A stretch of 64,000 nt of DNA from Streptomyces hygroscopicus subsp. hygroscopicus (GCF_030269125.1 NZ_BSSM01000019.1:1-64000), one strand, 5' to 3'; counted from the first letter of the stretch, positions 1 to 9,186 are shown. Numbers and translations are program-made. The notes: generated by a model from the letters alone, not told the origin.

Positions 1-1105
1 TGGCCTCGCGGAACTTCTTCGACCCGTTCGCGTTCGTGCGCTCGCCGATCGCCAGATACGACGTGTCCTGCCGGAACGGCACCGACTGGTACAGCGACGC
101 GGCGCCCGGCTCGGGGTGCGGGTCACGAACCGGCGGAGTCAGGCCCCGGACCCGCTCCACCACCTGACGCAGATGCTCCGGAGTCGTACCGCAGCAGCCA
201 CCGACGAGCGAGAGGCCGTACTCCCGGACGAACGTCTCCTGGGCGTCCGCCAGCTCCGGAGCGGTCAGCGGGTAGTGGGCGCCGTCCTTGCCGAGGACGG
301 GCAGGCCGGCGTTGGGCATGCAGGACAGCGGGATGCGGGAGTGCCGGGTGAGGTAGCGCAGGTGCTCGCTCATCTCGGCCGGGCCGGTGGCGCAGTTGAG
401 GCCGATCATGTCGATGCCCAGCGGCTCCAGGGCCGTGAGCGCGGCGCCGATCTCGGAGCCGAGCAGCATGGTGCCGGTGGTCTCGACGGTGACCGAGACG
501 ATCACCGGGAGGTCGAGGCCGAGGGCGTCCAGGGCACGCCGGGCGCCGATGACCGACGCCTTGGTCTGCAGCAGGTCCTGGGTGGTCTCCACGAGGAGGG
601 CGTCGGCGCCGCCTTCGATCAGGCCCTCGGCGTTGCGCTGGTAGGCGTCGCGCAGGGTGGGGTAGGGCGCGTGGCCGAGGGTGGGCAGCTTGGTGCCGGG
701 GCCCATGGAGCCGAGCACCCAGCGGGGGCGGCCGTCGCGGGCGGTGAAGGCGTCGGCGGTCTCGCGGGCGACGCGCGCGCCGGCCTCGGACAGTTCGTGG
801 ACGCGGTCGGAGATCTCGTACTCGCCGAGGGCGGAGTGGTTGGCCCCGAAGGTGTTGGTCTCGACGCAGTCGACGCCCACGGCGAAGTACGCCTCGTGGA
901 CGGAGCGGACGATGTCCGGGCGGGTGAGGTTCAGGATCTCGTTGCAGCCTTCGAGCTGCTGGAAGTCGTCCAGGGTGGGTTCCTGGGCCTGGAGCATGGT
1001 GCCCATGGCTCCGTCGGCGACCACCACGCGGGTGGCGAGCGCCTCTCGGAGCGCGGACGCACGGGTCCGGCTGTCGGCGGTAGGGGACGTTGGCAACGAG
1101 GCCAT
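1..1105 (-). CDS. metH: Methionine synthase, cobalamin-dependent (N-terminal part, cut by window start)
   Basis: Reading leftward from the ATG at 1105-1103, the frame stays open to the window edge (about 368 residues). It opens with MASLPTSPTADSRTRA and then shows the homocysteine S-methyltransferase domain: VVADGAMGTMLQ near the start, ETNTFGAN, and a zinc-ligand motif GGCCGTTPEH near residue 330. After this comes SYLAIGERTNANGSKKF, which begins the pterin-binding domain. MetH methylates homocysteine from methyl-tetrahydrofolate through B12 in the cytosol. An SD-like GGGAG lies just upstream of the start. A TAGTCT -10 hexamer lies at 1187-1182 on this strand. The pterin, B12 and activation domains lie outside the window. 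The identification is firm. Confidence 0.96.
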   Translation of the reverse strand, partial: MASLPTSPTADSRTRASALREALATRVVVADGAMGTMLQAQEPTLDDFQQLEGCNEILNLTRPDIVRSVHEAYFAVGVDCVETNTFGANHSALGEYEISDRVHELSEAGARVARETADAFTARDGRPRWVLGSMGPGTKLPTLGHAPYPTLRDAYQRNAEGLIEGGADALLVETTQDLLQTKASVIGARRALDALGLDLPVIVSVTVETTGTMLLGSEIGAALTALEPLGIDMIGLNCATGPAEMSEHLRYLTRHSRIPLSCMPNAGLPVLGKDGAHYPLTAPELADAQETFVREYGLSLVGGCCGTTPEHLRQVVERVRGLTPPVRDPHPEPGAASLYQSVPFRQDTSYLAIGERTNANGSKKFREA

Positions 1106-1418
1106 GTAGGGGCTCCCTGAAGGTGCGACGGCTGTCGGCTATGCGGTGCCCCCTCGACGGGCGGGAGGGCTGCACGGCGCCAGACTAACCGGGTGTGGGC
1201 TTGGATGGGCACAGGCGTCCACGTGACGGACGCCGATGGCCTCGCCGCCAAGCGCGGGCCACATGTGATGTAACAGGTGTCGACCGACCATTAGCGGGAG
1301 GTCGACATGGACCGGTAGTGTTCGACATTGCCGAACGGTGGTAGTGAAGCGCGGGAAGTTGGCGGCGCTTCGCCCGCACTGCGTTTCGGCAGTCGAAGGG
1401 GACGGAGGCAGGACGGCG
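1106..1418. promoter_or_regulatory. Divergent metH / gylR promoter region
   Basis: This 313-base gap between metH and gylR holds no convincing gene. It contains a hairpin GGCGTCC / GGACGCC (1214-1220 and 1228-1234) on the metH leader side. It also has a perfect dyad TGTCGACC (1278-1285) / GGTCGACA (1300-1307), and the 15-base near-palindrome TTCGACATTGCCGAA at 1321-1335. The two dyads share half-site sequence and face gylR. I looked for a cobalamin riboswitch in the metH leader and did not recognise one. Confidence 0.6.
1321..1335. promoter_or_regulatory. Putative GylR operator in front of gylR
   Basis: TTCGACATTGCCGAA is palindromic apart from its centre and one mismatched pair. Its reverse complement, TTCGGCAATGTCGAA, is almost the same as the site in front of glpF (2393-2407), differing at two positions. 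IclR-family GylR is known to repress both its own promoter and the gylCAB promoter, so a site shared by exactly these two promoters is the expected arrangement. This assignment is inference from the sequence. Confidence 0.6.
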
Positions 1419-2183
1419 ATGGCACGGAACATCCAGTCGCTCGAACGCGCGGCCGCGATGCTGCGGCTGCTCGCGGGCGGCGAGCGACGGCTCGGGCTGT
1501 CGGACATCGCCTCCTCGCTCGGCCTCGCCAAGGGCACCGCGCACGGGATCCTGCGCACCCTCCAGCACGAGGGGTTCGTGGAGCAGGACGACGCCTCGGG
1601 CCGCTATCAGCTGGGCGCGGAGCTGCTGCGCCTGGGCACCACCTATCTGGACGTCCACGAGCTGCGGGCGCGTGCCCTGGTATGGACGGACGACCTGGCC
1701 CGCTCCAGCGGGGAGAGCGTGCACCTGGGGGTGCTGCACCAGCACGGCGTGCTGATCGTGCACCACGTCTTCCGGCCCGACGACAGCCGGCAGGTGCTGG
1801 AGATCGGGGCCATGCAGCCCCTGCACTGCACGGCGCTCGGCAAGGTGCTGGCCGCCTACGACCCGGTGGCGCACAGCGAGGCGCTGGAGGCCGAGCGCAA
1901 GGCCTTCACCGACCGCACGGTGTGCGACGCGGCGGAGTTCGAGCACATCCTCGACCTCACGCGCGCGCGGGGCTACGCGGCCGACGTGGAGGAGACGTGG
2001 GAGGGAGTGGCGTCGATCGCCGCGCCCGTCCACGACCGCCGCCGGATGCCCGTGGGCGCGGTCGGCATCACGGGTGCGGTGGAGCGCCTGTGCCGGGACG
2101 GCGAGCTGCGGCCCGAGCTGATCGCCGCGGTGCGCGACTGCGCCCGAGCAGTCTCCCGGGACCTGGGCGCCGGACGGTTCTGA
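1419..2183 (+). CDS. gylR: IclR-family glycerol operon regulator GylR
   Basis: The protein is 254 residues and starts MARNIQSLERAAAML. An IclR winged helix (about 10-70) has the recognition region LSDIASSLGLAKGTAHGILR. The C-terminal effector domain (about 80-250) ends in the typical stretch with GAVGITG. The ATG at 1419 was chosen over an upstream in-frame ATG at 1338 because GGAGG at 1404-1408 is correctly spaced and the protein aligns with IclR N-termini. GylR is the glycerol 3-phosphate-responsive repressor of the glycerol operon and of itself. The position directly before glpF-glpK-glpD makes the assignment strong. Confidence 0.93.
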   Translation: MARNIQSLERAAAMLRLLAGGERRLGLSDIASSLGLAKGTAHGILRTLQHEGFVEQDDASGRYQLGAELLRLGTTYLDVHELRARALVWTDDLARSSGESVHLGVLHQHGVLIVHHVFRPDDSRQVLEIGAMQPLHCTALGKVLAAYDPVAHSEALEAERKAFTDRTVCDAAEFEHILDLTRARGYAADVEETWEGVASIAAPVHDRRRMPVGAVGITGAVERLCRDGELRPELIAAVRDCARAVSRDLGAGRF

Positions 2184-2536
2184 GGGTTTCTGAGGGATCA
2201 CGCTCCGTTGTGGGTATGACCGGGACGCCGGGCGGCGTTCCGGTTCTCGCCCTACCCTGAAATGGACATACAGGGGCGAAAACTGCATAGCGTAGCGAAG
2301 AGTGATAGCCGGCGGCGATCAATAACGATCCGGTTTTCGATAAGAGAACCCTTGACGCACGCGTAACACCGAAGCGAGACTCCCGTCCATCGGTCGGCAT
2401 TGTCGAACACCTACCGGCAATACGCGTTAGAGTGTGACAGCGCCAAGGGCCGGCATCGCTCTCACCCCGAGGGCACCAGAACCCCCGATGGGACCGGGGT
2501 TCGCTTACCCCTGGACGAAGGACAAAGGAGTCGCGG
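2184..2536 (+). promoter_or_regulatory. Glycerol operon (glpF-glpK-glpD) promoter and leader region
   Basis: This is a 353-base gene-free stretch between gylR and glpF. It contains a TTGACG hexamer at 2352-2357, the GylR-type palindrome around 2393-2407, and a TAGAGT -10-like hexamer at 2428-2433 just downstream of it. An AAAGGAG ribosome site at 2524-2530 serves the GTG of glpF. A leader of this length allows more than one promoter, as reported for the S. coelicolor gyl operon. I cannot place start sites from sequence alone. Confidence 0.55.
2393..2407. promoter_or_regulatory. Putative GylR operator in front of glpF
   Basis: GTCGGCATTGTCGAA matches the reverse complement of the gylR-proximal site (TTCGGCAATGTCGAA) at 13 of 15 positions, the differences being the first base and the centre. 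It lies about 130 bases before the glpF start and between the candidate -35 and -10 hexamers, a position that suits repression. Confidence 0.6.
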
Positions 2537-3328
2537 GTGTCCAGCTCCGACATCTTCATCGGCGAGACCCTCGGTACCGCCATACTCATCCTGCTCGGCG
2601 GCGGCGTGTGTGCCGCCGTCACGCTGAAGGCCTCCAAGGCCCGTAACGCCGGCTGGCTCGCCATCGCCTTCGGGTGGGGCTTCGCGGTCATGACGGCCGT
2701 GTACATCTCCGCGCCGCTCTCCGGCGCCCATCTGAACCCGGCCGTGACCGTCGCCCTGGCCATCAAGAACAGCGACTGGAGCGACGTTCCGTACTACCTC
2801 GGCGGCCAGCTGCTCGGGGCCATGATCGGTGCGGTCCTGGTGTGGCTCGCCTACTACGGCCAGTTCCACGCGCACCTGACCGACAAGGAGATCGTCGGCG
2901 GTCCGGGCGCCCAGGCCACGTCGGCCAAGGCGGTGGAGGCCCAGGAGCAGGGTGCCGGCCCGGTCCTCGGCATCTTCTCCACCGGCCCGGAGATCCGGAA
3001 CGTGGCGCAGAACCTCGTCACGGAGATCATCGGCACCATCGTGCTGATCCTCGCGGTCCTCACGCAGGGCCTGAACAACCAGGGCAACGGCCTCGGCCCG
3101 CTCGGCGGACTGATCACCGCGTTCGTGGTGGTGGCCATCGGTCTGTCCCTCGGCGGCCCGACGGGCTACGCGATCAACCCGGCCCGTGACCTCGGACCGC
3201 GCATCGTGCACGCCCTGCTGCCGCTGCCCAACAAGGGCGGCTCCGACTGGAGCTACGCCTGGATCCCGGTGGTCGGCCCGCTGATCGGCGCCGCCATCGC
3301 GGCGGGTATCTACAACGTCGCCTTCTGA
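2537..3328 (+). CDS. glpF: Glycerol uptake facilitator (aquaglyceroporin)
   Basis: This 263-residue MIP-family membrane channel carries passive glycerol entry. Both signature half-helix motifs are present: HLNPAV (NPA at 67-69) and NPARDLGP (NPA at 214-216). The Asp after the second NPAR is typical of glycerol facilitators rather than strict water channels. Six hydrophobic segments plus the two half-helices are visible. Start GTG at 2537 has AAAGGAG seven bases upstream. It is first in the glpF-glpK-glpD operon, 75 bases before glpK, and corresponds to gylC of S. coelicolor. Confidence 0.94.
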   Translation: MSSSDIFIGETLGTAILILLGGGVCAAVTLKASKARNAGWLAIAFGWGFAVMTAVYISAPLSGAHLNPAVTVALAIKNSDWSDVPYYLGGQLLGAMIGAVLVWLAYYGQFHAHLTDKEIVGGPGAQATSAKAVEAQEQGAGPVLGIFSTGPEIRNVAQNLVTEIIGTIVLILAVLTQGLNNQGNGLGPLGGLITAFVVVAIGLSLGGPTGYAINPARDLGPRIVHALLPLPNKGGSDWSYAWIPVVGPLIGAAIAAGIYNVAF

Positions 3329-3403
3329 CGGAACCCCCACACGGATTCCGCGCACGCGCCGTACGTTCAGCCCCTCTCACCACGGACCCTTCAGGAGCAC
3401 ACA

Positions 3404-4942
3404 GTGACCGACGCCCACACCGCAGGCCCCTTCATCGCGGCGATCGACCAGGGCACGACCTCCTCGCGCTGCATCATCTTCGACCGGGACGGCCGTATCG
3501 TCTCCGTCGACCAGAAGGAGCACGAGCAGATCTTCCCGAAGCCGGGCTGGGTCGAGCACAACGCCAACGAGATCTGGACCAACGTCCAGGAGGTCGTCGC
3601 CGGAGCCGTCGCCAAGGCCGGCATCACCCGCGACGACATCAAGGCCATCGGCATCACCAACCAGCGCGAGACCACCGTGCTGTGGGACAAGAACACCGGT
3701 GAGCCCGTCCACAACGCCATCGTGTGGCAGGACACCCGCACCGACGCCCTGTGCCGGGAGCTGGGCCGCAACGTCGGCCAGGACCGCTTCCGCCGCGAGA
3801 CCGGTCTGCCGCTGGCGTCCTACTTCGCCGGCCCCAAGGCCCGCTGGCTGCTCGACAACGTCGAGGGCCTCAAGGAGCGCGCCGAGGCCGGGGACATCCT
3901 TTTCGGCACCATGGACACCTGGGTCATCTGGAACCTGACCGGCGGTGTCAACGGCGGCAAGCACGTCACCGACGTCACCAACGCGTCGCGCACCCTGCTC
4001 ATGAACCTGCACACGATGCAGTGGGACGCGAAGATCGCCGAATCCATCGGCGTGCCGCTGCAGATCCTGCCGGAGATCCGCTCCTCCGCCGAGGTCTACG
4101 GCGAGGTCACCGGCGGCAAGCTCGGCGACCTGCTGGGCGGCATCCCGGTGGCCTCCGCGCTCGGCGACCAGCAGGCGGCCCTGTTCGGCCAGACCTGCTT
4201 CTCCCAGGGCGAGACCAAGTCGACCTACGGCACCGGCACCTTCATGGTGATGAACACCGGCGACAAGATCATCAACTCGTACGCCGGTCTGCTGACCACC
4301 GTCGGCTACAAGATCGGCGAGCAGCCCACGGTCTACGCCCTGGAGGGCTCGATCGCCGTCACCGGTTCGCTGGTGCAGTGGATGCGTGACCAGATGGGCC
4401 TGATCTCCACCGCCGCCGAGATCGAGACGCTCGCGCTCTCGGTCGAGGACAACGGCGGCGCCTACTTCGTGCCGGCCTTCTCCGGCCTGTTCGCCCCGCA
4501 CTGGCGTTCCGACGCCCGCGGTGTGATCGCCGGTCTGACCCGGTACGTCACCAAGGCGCACCTCGCGCGCGCCGTCCTGGAGGCCACCGCCTGGCAGACC
4601 CGGGAGATCGCCGACGCCATGACCAAGGACTCGGGCGTCGAGCTGGCCACCCTCAAGGTCGACGGCGGCATGACCGCCAACAACCTGCTGATGCAGACGC
4701 TCTCCGACGTCCTGGACGCACCGGTGGTGCGCCCGATGGTCGCCGAGACCACCTGCCTCGGCGCCGCCTACGCCGCCGGCCTCGCCGTCGGCTTCTGGTC
4801 CAGCACCGACGAGCTGCGCGCCAACTGGCGCCGGGCCGCCGAGTGGACCCCCCGCATGGACGCGGAGACCCGCGACCGTGAGTACAAGAACTGGCTCAAG
4901 GCCGTTGACCGGACCATGGGCTGGCTCGAGGACGAGAGCTGA
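3404..4942 (+). CDS. glpK: Glycerol kinase
   Basis: The protein is 512 residues, normal for the family. It has the N-terminal ATP-binding motif AIDQGTTSSRCIIFD and the FGGY signature region GGAYFVPAFSGLFAPHW near residue 350. The phosphate-2 type motif KVDGGMTANNLLMQ also occurs. The enzyme phosphorylates cytosolic glycerol to sn-glycerol 3-phosphate, which is the likely effector of GylR. Start GTG at 3404 follows CAGGAG. It is the second gene of the glycerol operon (gylA equivalent). Confidence 0.96.
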   Translation: MTDAHTAGPFIAAIDQGTTSSRCIIFDRDGRIVSVDQKEHEQIFPKPGWVEHNANEIWTNVQEVVAGAVAKAGITRDDIKAIGITNQRETTVLWDKNTGEPVHNAIVWQDTRTDALCRELGRNVGQDRFRRETGLPLASYFAGPKARWLLDNVEGLKERAEAGDILFGTMDTWVIWNLTGGVNGGKHVTDVTNASRTLLMNLHTMQWDAKIAESIGVPLQILPEIRSSAEVYGEVTGGKLGDLLGGIPVASALGDQQAALFGQTCFSQGETKSTYGTGTFMVMNTGDKIINSYAGLLTTVGYKIGEQPTVYALEGSIAVTGSLVQWMRDQMGLISTAAEIETLALSVEDNGGAYFVPAFSGLFAPHWRSDARGVIAGLTRYVTKAHLARAVLEATAWQTREIADAMTKDSGVELATLKVDGGMTANNLLMQTLSDVLDAPVVRPMVAETTCLGAAYAAGLAVGFWSSTDELRANWRRAAEWTPRMDAETRDREYKNWLKAVDRTMGWLEDES

Positions 4943-4961
4943 GCGGCCTCGTTCCGCTCAG
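4939..4961 (+). other. Intercistronic hairpin between glpK and glpD
   Basis: CTGAGCGG (4939-4946, overlapping the glpK stop) pairs perfectly with CCGCTCAG (4954-4961) across a 7-base loop. It is short, has no T-run, and lies just before the glpD ribosome site. It may be an mRNA processing or stability element rather than a terminator. Its function is unknown. Confidence 0.4.
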
Positions 4962-4990
4962 ACCGCTCTGACGAGGAGTAAGTACCCCAC

Positions 4991-6607
4991 ATGACCAGTC
5001 AGTCCACCCTGCAGTCCGTGCCTGCCCTGGGAACGCACCCGGCCTCCGGCTCCAATCCGAGTCGCGCCGAGACCAGGGAGCAGCTCTCCAAGGCGTCGTA
5101 CGACCTTCTTGTGATCGGCGGCGGCATCCTGGGCATCTCCACCGCCTGGCACGCCGCGCAGTCCGGGCTCAGGGTGGCGCTGGTCGACGCCGGCGACTTC
5201 GCCGGTGCCACGTCCTCCGCCTCCTCCAAGCTGCTCCACGGCGGTCTGCGCTACCTACAGACCGGCGCGGTGAAGCTGGTGGCGGAGAACCACTTCGAGC
5301 GCCGCGCGGTCTCCCGCCAGGTGGCCCCCCACCTGGCGAACCCGCTGACCTTCTACCTCCCCGTGTACAAGGGCGGCCCGCACGGCGCGGCGAAGCTCGG
5401 CGCGGGCGTCTTCGCCTACTCGGCGCTGTCCGCGTTCGGCGACGGCGTCGGCCACCTGCTCTCTCCCGCCAAGGCGGCGCAGGACGTGCCCGAGCTGCGT
5501 ACCGAGAACCTCAAGGCCGTGGCCGTCTACGGCGACGACCAGATGAACGACGCGCGCATGGCGCTGATGACGGTCCGCGCGGCCGTCGACGCGGGCGCGG
5601 TCGTGCTGAACCACGCCGAGGTCACCGGCCTGCGCTTCACCCGGGGCCGGGTGACGGGCGCGGAGCTGAGGGACCGGCGGTCCGGTGACGAGTTCGGCGT
5701 CGACGCCCGTCTGGTGCTGAACGCGACCGGCCCGTGGGTCGACCACCTGCGCAGGATGGAGGACCCGAACGCGGCGCCGTCCATCCGCCTGTCCAAGGGC
5801 GCGCACCTGGTCCTGAAGCGGACCTCGCCGTGGAAGGCCGCGCTGGCGACGCCGATCGACAAGTACCGGATCACCTTCGCCCTCCCCTGGGAGGACATGC
5901 TGCTGCTCGGCACCACCGACGAGGAGTACGAGGGCGACCCGGCGGACGTCTCCGTCAACGACAGGGACATAGCCCAGATCCTGGACGAGGCCGCGTTCTC
6001 CGTCCGGGACCAGCAGCTGAAGAAGGACCTGATCACGTACGCGTTCGCCGGTCTGCGGGTGCTGCCGGGCGGTCCCGGCGACACCGCGAAGGCCAAGCGC
6101 GAGACGGTGGTGACCGAGGGCAAGGGCGGCATGCTGTCCGTCGCGGGCGGCAAGTGGACCACGTTCCGGCACATCGGTCGTACGGTCATGAAGAAGCTGG
6201 AGTCGCTGCCGGGCCACCCGCTGGGCGACGACTTCGAGCCGATCTCCTCGCTGCCGAAGAAGCTCCCGCTGCCCGGTGTCGCCAACCCGCGCGCGGTCGC
6301 GCACCGGCTGCTGGTGGACCACCCGGCGCCGGGCCCCCGGATGGGCGCCGACACCGCCAAGCACCTGGCGACCCACTACGGCTCGCTGGCGTTCGACATC
6401 GCCCGGCTGGCGAACGAGAACCCCGAGCTGGCGCAGCGGGTGCACCCGGACGCGCCGGAGATCTGGGCGCAGGTCGTGTGGGCCCGCGACCACGAGTGGG
6501 CCGAGACGGCGGACGACGTGCTGCGCCGCCGTACCACGCTGACGATCCGCGGCCTGGCCACGGACGAGGTCCGGGCGAAGGTCCAGGGTCTGCTCGACGG
6601 GAAGTAG
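4991..6607 (+). CDS. glpD: Glycerol-3-phosphate dehydrogenase, FAD-dependent
   Basis: This 538-residue peripheral membrane flavoenzyme oxidises glycerol 3-phosphate to dihydroxyacetone phosphate and passes electrons to quinone. An FAD Rossmann motif GGGILG (43-48) follows a roughly 35-residue N-terminal extension. Family motifs SSKLLHGGLRYLQ and GGKWTTFR are present, and the C-terminal helical domain is complete. ATG at 4991 has a GAGGAG site upstream. It ends the glycerol operon (gylB equivalent). Confidence 0.95.
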   Translation: MTSQSTLQSVPALGTHPASGSNPSRAETREQLSKASYDLLVIGGGILGISTAWHAAQSGLRVALVDAGDFAGATSSASSKLLHGGLRYLQTGAVKLVAENHFERRAVSRQVAPHLANPLTFYLPVYKGGPHGAAKLGAGVFAYSALSAFGDGVGHLLSPAKAAQDVPELRTENLKAVAVYGDDQMNDARMALMTVRAAVDAGAVVLNHAEVTGLRFTRGRVTGAELRDRRSGDEFGVDARLVLNATGPWVDHLRRMEDPNAAPSIRLSKGAHLVLKRTSPWKAALATPIDKYRITFALPWEDMLLLGTTDEEYEGDPADVSVNDRDIAQILDEAAFSVRDQQLKKDLITYAFAGLRVLPGGPGDTAKAKRETVVTEGKGGMLSVAGGKWTTFRHIGRTVMKKLESLPGHPLGDDFEPISSLPKKLPLPGVANPRAVAHRLLVDHPAPGPRMGADTAKHLATHYGSLAFDIARLANENPELAQRVHPDAPEIWAQVVWARDHEWAETADDVLRRRTTLTIRGLATDEVRAKVQGLLDGK

Positions 6608-6823
6608 TCCGCGGGGCACCGGGGAGGGGCGGCGCGTGACGCACGGGCCGTCCCTTCCGCGCGCCCACGGGTCCGGGGGTTTCTCCGGGGTGCGAGGGGT
6701 GTTCGAGCGGGGAGCGCGGGGCAGTGATCCGTTCACTGCCCCCTACAAGGGGACTGCGGACGCCCTTGCCGGACGCCGTAAGGTTGGTGAGTCAAGCAAG
6801 GGCACGTCGGAAGGAGGCACTGG

Positions 6824-7753
6824 GTGATCGAGCTGGAGGGGGTTCCCGAGCTGATCGACCCAGTCATGGTGGCCGCGTTCGAGGGCTGGAACGATGCCGG
6901 TGACGCCGCCTCCACGGCGGTCGCGCATCTGGAACGCGAGTTCAAGGGCGAGGTGTTCGCGGCGCTGGACGCCGAGGACTACTACGACTTCCAGGTGAAC
7001 CGGCCGACGGTGTTCATGGAGGGCGGGGTACGCAAGATCACCTGGCCGACGACCCGGCTGTCGGTGGTCCGCGTCGGCGGCGACAAGCCGCGCGACCTGG
7101 TGCTGGTGCGGGGCATCGAGCCGTCCATGCGGTGGCGCTCGTTCTGCAACGAGCTGCTCGGCTTCGCGCACGAGCTGGGCGTGGAGCTGGTGGTGGTCCT
7201 GGGGGCGCTGCTCGGGGACACGCCGCACACACGTCCGGTGCCGGTCAGCGGGGTCACGTCGGACACGGACCTGGCGCAGCGGATGGACCTGGAGGAGACG
7301 AAGTACGAGGGGCCGACGGGCATCGTCGGGGTCCTCCAGGAGGCGTGCGCGCACGCCGGGGTGCCGGCGGTGTCGCTGTGGGCGGCGGTGCCGCACTACG
7401 TCTCGCAGCCGCCCAACCCCAAGGCCACGCTGGCGCTGCTGAACCGTCTGGAGGACCTGCTGGACCTGCGCATCCCGCAGGGCGAGCTGCCCGAGGACGC
7501 GCGGGCCTGGCAGGTCGGCGTGGACCAGCTGGCCGCGGAGGACAGCGAGGTCGCGGAGTACGTCCAGACGCTGGAGGAGGCCCGGGACACCGCGGAGCTG
7601 CCGGAGGCCTCCGGCGAGGCCATCGCGCGGGAGTTCGAGCGGTATCTGCGGCGCCGGGACGCACCGGGCGGCAAGGCGCGCCCGTCCAAACCGGATACCG
7701 CGAGCGGTTCCGCGGAGGACGACGGCGACGAGGGCGACGGCTCGGAGACCTGA
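6824..7753 (+). CDS. PAC2-family protein
   Basis: The 309-residue protein starts with GTG after AAGGAGG. It matches the PAC2 (proteasome assembly chaperone-like) family found widely in actinobacteria: MVAAFEGWNDAGDAAS at the start, RGIEPSMRWRSF mid-protein, and GPTGIVGVLQ later. The last 40 or so residues are charged and low in complexity. PAC2 proteins of actinobacteria are of unsettled role and are sometimes discussed with the proteasome. There is no signal peptide. It lies 216 bases after glpD, probably with its own promoter, and ends at a strong terminator facing mshC. Confidence 0.85.
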   Translation: MIELEGVPELIDPVMVAAFEGWNDAGDAASTAVAHLEREFKGEVFAALDAEDYYDFQVNRPTVFMEGGVRKITWPTTRLSVVRVGGDKPRDLVLVRGIEPSMRWRSFCNELLGFAHELGVELVVVLGALLGDTPHTRPVPVSGVTSDTDLAQRMDLEETKYEGPTGIVGVLQEACAHAGVPAVSLWAAVPHYVSQPPNPKATLALLNRLEDLLDLRIPQGELPEDARAWQVGVDQLAAEDSEVAEYVQTLEEARDTAELPEASGEAIAREFERYLRRRDAPGGKARPSKPDTASGSAEDDGDEGDGSET

Positions 7754-7757
7754 ACGA

Positions 7758-7805
7758 GCAGCGCGAGGGGGCGGCTCCCCACCGGGAGCCGCCCCCTCGC
7801 GCTGT
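7758..7805. terminator. Strong bidirectional terminator, PAC2 / mshC
   Basis: GCGAGGGGGCGGCTCCC (7763-7779) pairs perfectly with its complement at 7784-7800 over a 4-base loop. The pairing continues outward for several more bases to about 7759/7804. It lies between the convergent PAC2 and mshC stops. A long GC stem without a U-tract is the usual Streptomyces terminator form. Confidence 0.85.
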
Positions 7806-7829
7806 CGCGTGCGCGTATCGGGCGAAGAC

Positions 7830-9059
7830 CTACAGCGCCACGCCCAGCAGCGCGTCCACCGCCCTCGTGACCAGGCCGGGCGCGCCGGTGTCCGTACCGC
7901 CCTCGGACTCCTGCCGCTCGGCCCAGCGGTCCACCGCGGCCAGGGCGGCCGGGGCGTCCAGGTCGTGGGACAGGGCGTCGCGGATCTCCTCGACCAGGGC
8001 GTCGGCGGAGGGGCCGTCGGGGCGGGAGACCGCGGCGCGCCAGTGGGTGAGGCGGTCCACGGCGTCCTGGAGGACCTGGTCGGTCCACTCCCAGTCGGCG
8101 CGGTAGTGGTGGGCGAGCAGGGCGAGGCGGATCGCCGCCGGGTCGACGCCGTCGCGGCGCACCTGGGAGACGAAGACCAGATTGCCCTTGGACTTGGACA
8201 TCTTCTCGCCGTGCAGGGCGACCATGCCGGCGTGGACGTACGCCTTGGCCATGGGGAACTCGCCGGTGAGCACCTGAGCGTGCGAGGCGCCCATCTCGTG
8301 GTGCGGGAAGGCGAGGTCGGAGCCGCCGCCCTGGACGTCGAAGCCCATGCCGAGGTGGTCGAGGGCGATGGCCACGCACTCGATGTGCCAGCCGGGGCGG
8401 CCGGGGCCGAGGGAGGCGCCGTCCCAGCTGGGCTCGCCCTCGCGGGCCGCCATCCACAGCATCGGGTCGACGGGGTTCTTCTTGCCCGGACGGTCCGGGT
8501 CGCCGCCGCGCTCGGCGGACAGCAGCCGCATGGCGGCGGCGTCGAGGTGCGAGACCGAGCCGAAGTGCGGGTCAGACTCGACGGAGAAGTAGACGTCGCC
8601 TTCCAGCTCGTAGGCGGCGCCGAGGTCGCGCAGCCGCTCCACGAGCGGGACGATGCCGGGTATCGCCTCGACGGCGCCTATGTACTCCCGCGGCGGGAGC
8701 ATCCGCAGAGCGGTCATGTCCTCGCGGAAGAGGGCGGTCTCCTTCTCGGCGAGGGCGACCCAGTCGACGCCGTCGCGCTCCGCGCGTTCGAGGAGGGGGT
8801 CGTCGACGTCGGTGACGTTCTGGACGTAGTGGACCTGCCGCTTGGTGTCGAGCCACACGCGCTGGACGAGGTCGAACGCGTTGTAGGTCGCCGCATGACC
8901 CATGTGGGTCGCGTCGTACGGGGTGATGCCGCAGACGTAGATGCGGGCGACGGGACCGGGCTGGAGGGTGACCAGGCCGCCGGTCGCGGTGTCGTGGATC
9001 CTCAGGTCGCGGCCCTGACCAGGCAGGGCGGGGACCTCGGAAGCGGGCCAGGCATGCAT
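7830..9059 (-). CDS. mshC: Cysteine:glucosaminyl-inositol ligase (mycothiol synthesis)
   Basis: This 409-residue class I aminoacyl-tRNA-synthetase-like ligase joins cysteine to GlcN-inositol, the ATP-dependent third step of mycothiol synthesis. Visible motifs are VCGITPYDATHMGHA (HIGH-like HMGH at about 52) and KMSKS at 286-290. Two in-frame ATGs exist (9065 and 9059). The second is preferred because TAGGCT at 9072-9067 lies exactly 7 bases before it, giving a leaderless transcript, and because MHAWPASEVP is the family N-terminus. It is the last gene of a leftward cluster. Confidence 0.95.
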   Translation of the reverse strand: MHAWPASEVPALPGQGRDLRIHDTATGGLVTLQPGPVARIYVCGITPYDATHMGHAATYNAFDLVQRVWLDTKRQVHYVQNVTDVDDPLLERAERDGVDWVALAEKETALFREDMTALRMLPPREYIGAVEAIPGIVPLVERLRDLGAAYELEGDVYFSVESDPHFGSVSHLDAAAMRLLSAERGGDPDRPGKKNPVDPMLWMAAREGEPSWDGASLGPGRPGWHIECVAIALDHLGMGFDVQGGGSDLAFPHHEMGASHAQVLTGEFPMAKAYVHAGMVALHGEKMSKSKGNLVFVSQVRRDGVDPAAIRLALLAHHYRADWEWTDQVLQDAVDRLTHWRAAVSRPDGPSADALVEEIRDALSHDLDAPAALAAVDRWAERQESEGGTDTGAPGLVTRAVDALLGVAL

Positions 9060-9186
9060 GTACATGAGCCTAACCGGCCGTGCGTCGCGAACACGACCGG
9101 GATCGCGTCGGATGGCCGGTTGTGCGCTCTTGTATCTTCGATCGCACTGTGCTCACCGGCCACGCCGGCCCGTCCTCACGGGTGGT

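Noticed and set aside
116..1120. Long open frame on the + strand opposite metH
   Set aside because: It is the antisense of a clear MetH reading frame, has Gly/Ala/Glu-rich composition with no domain, and arises from GC-rich third positions.
1106..1330. Possible cobalamin riboswitch in the metH leader
   Set aside because: Only a 7-bp hairpin is visible; the B12-box and the multi-stem core of the class could not be recognised.
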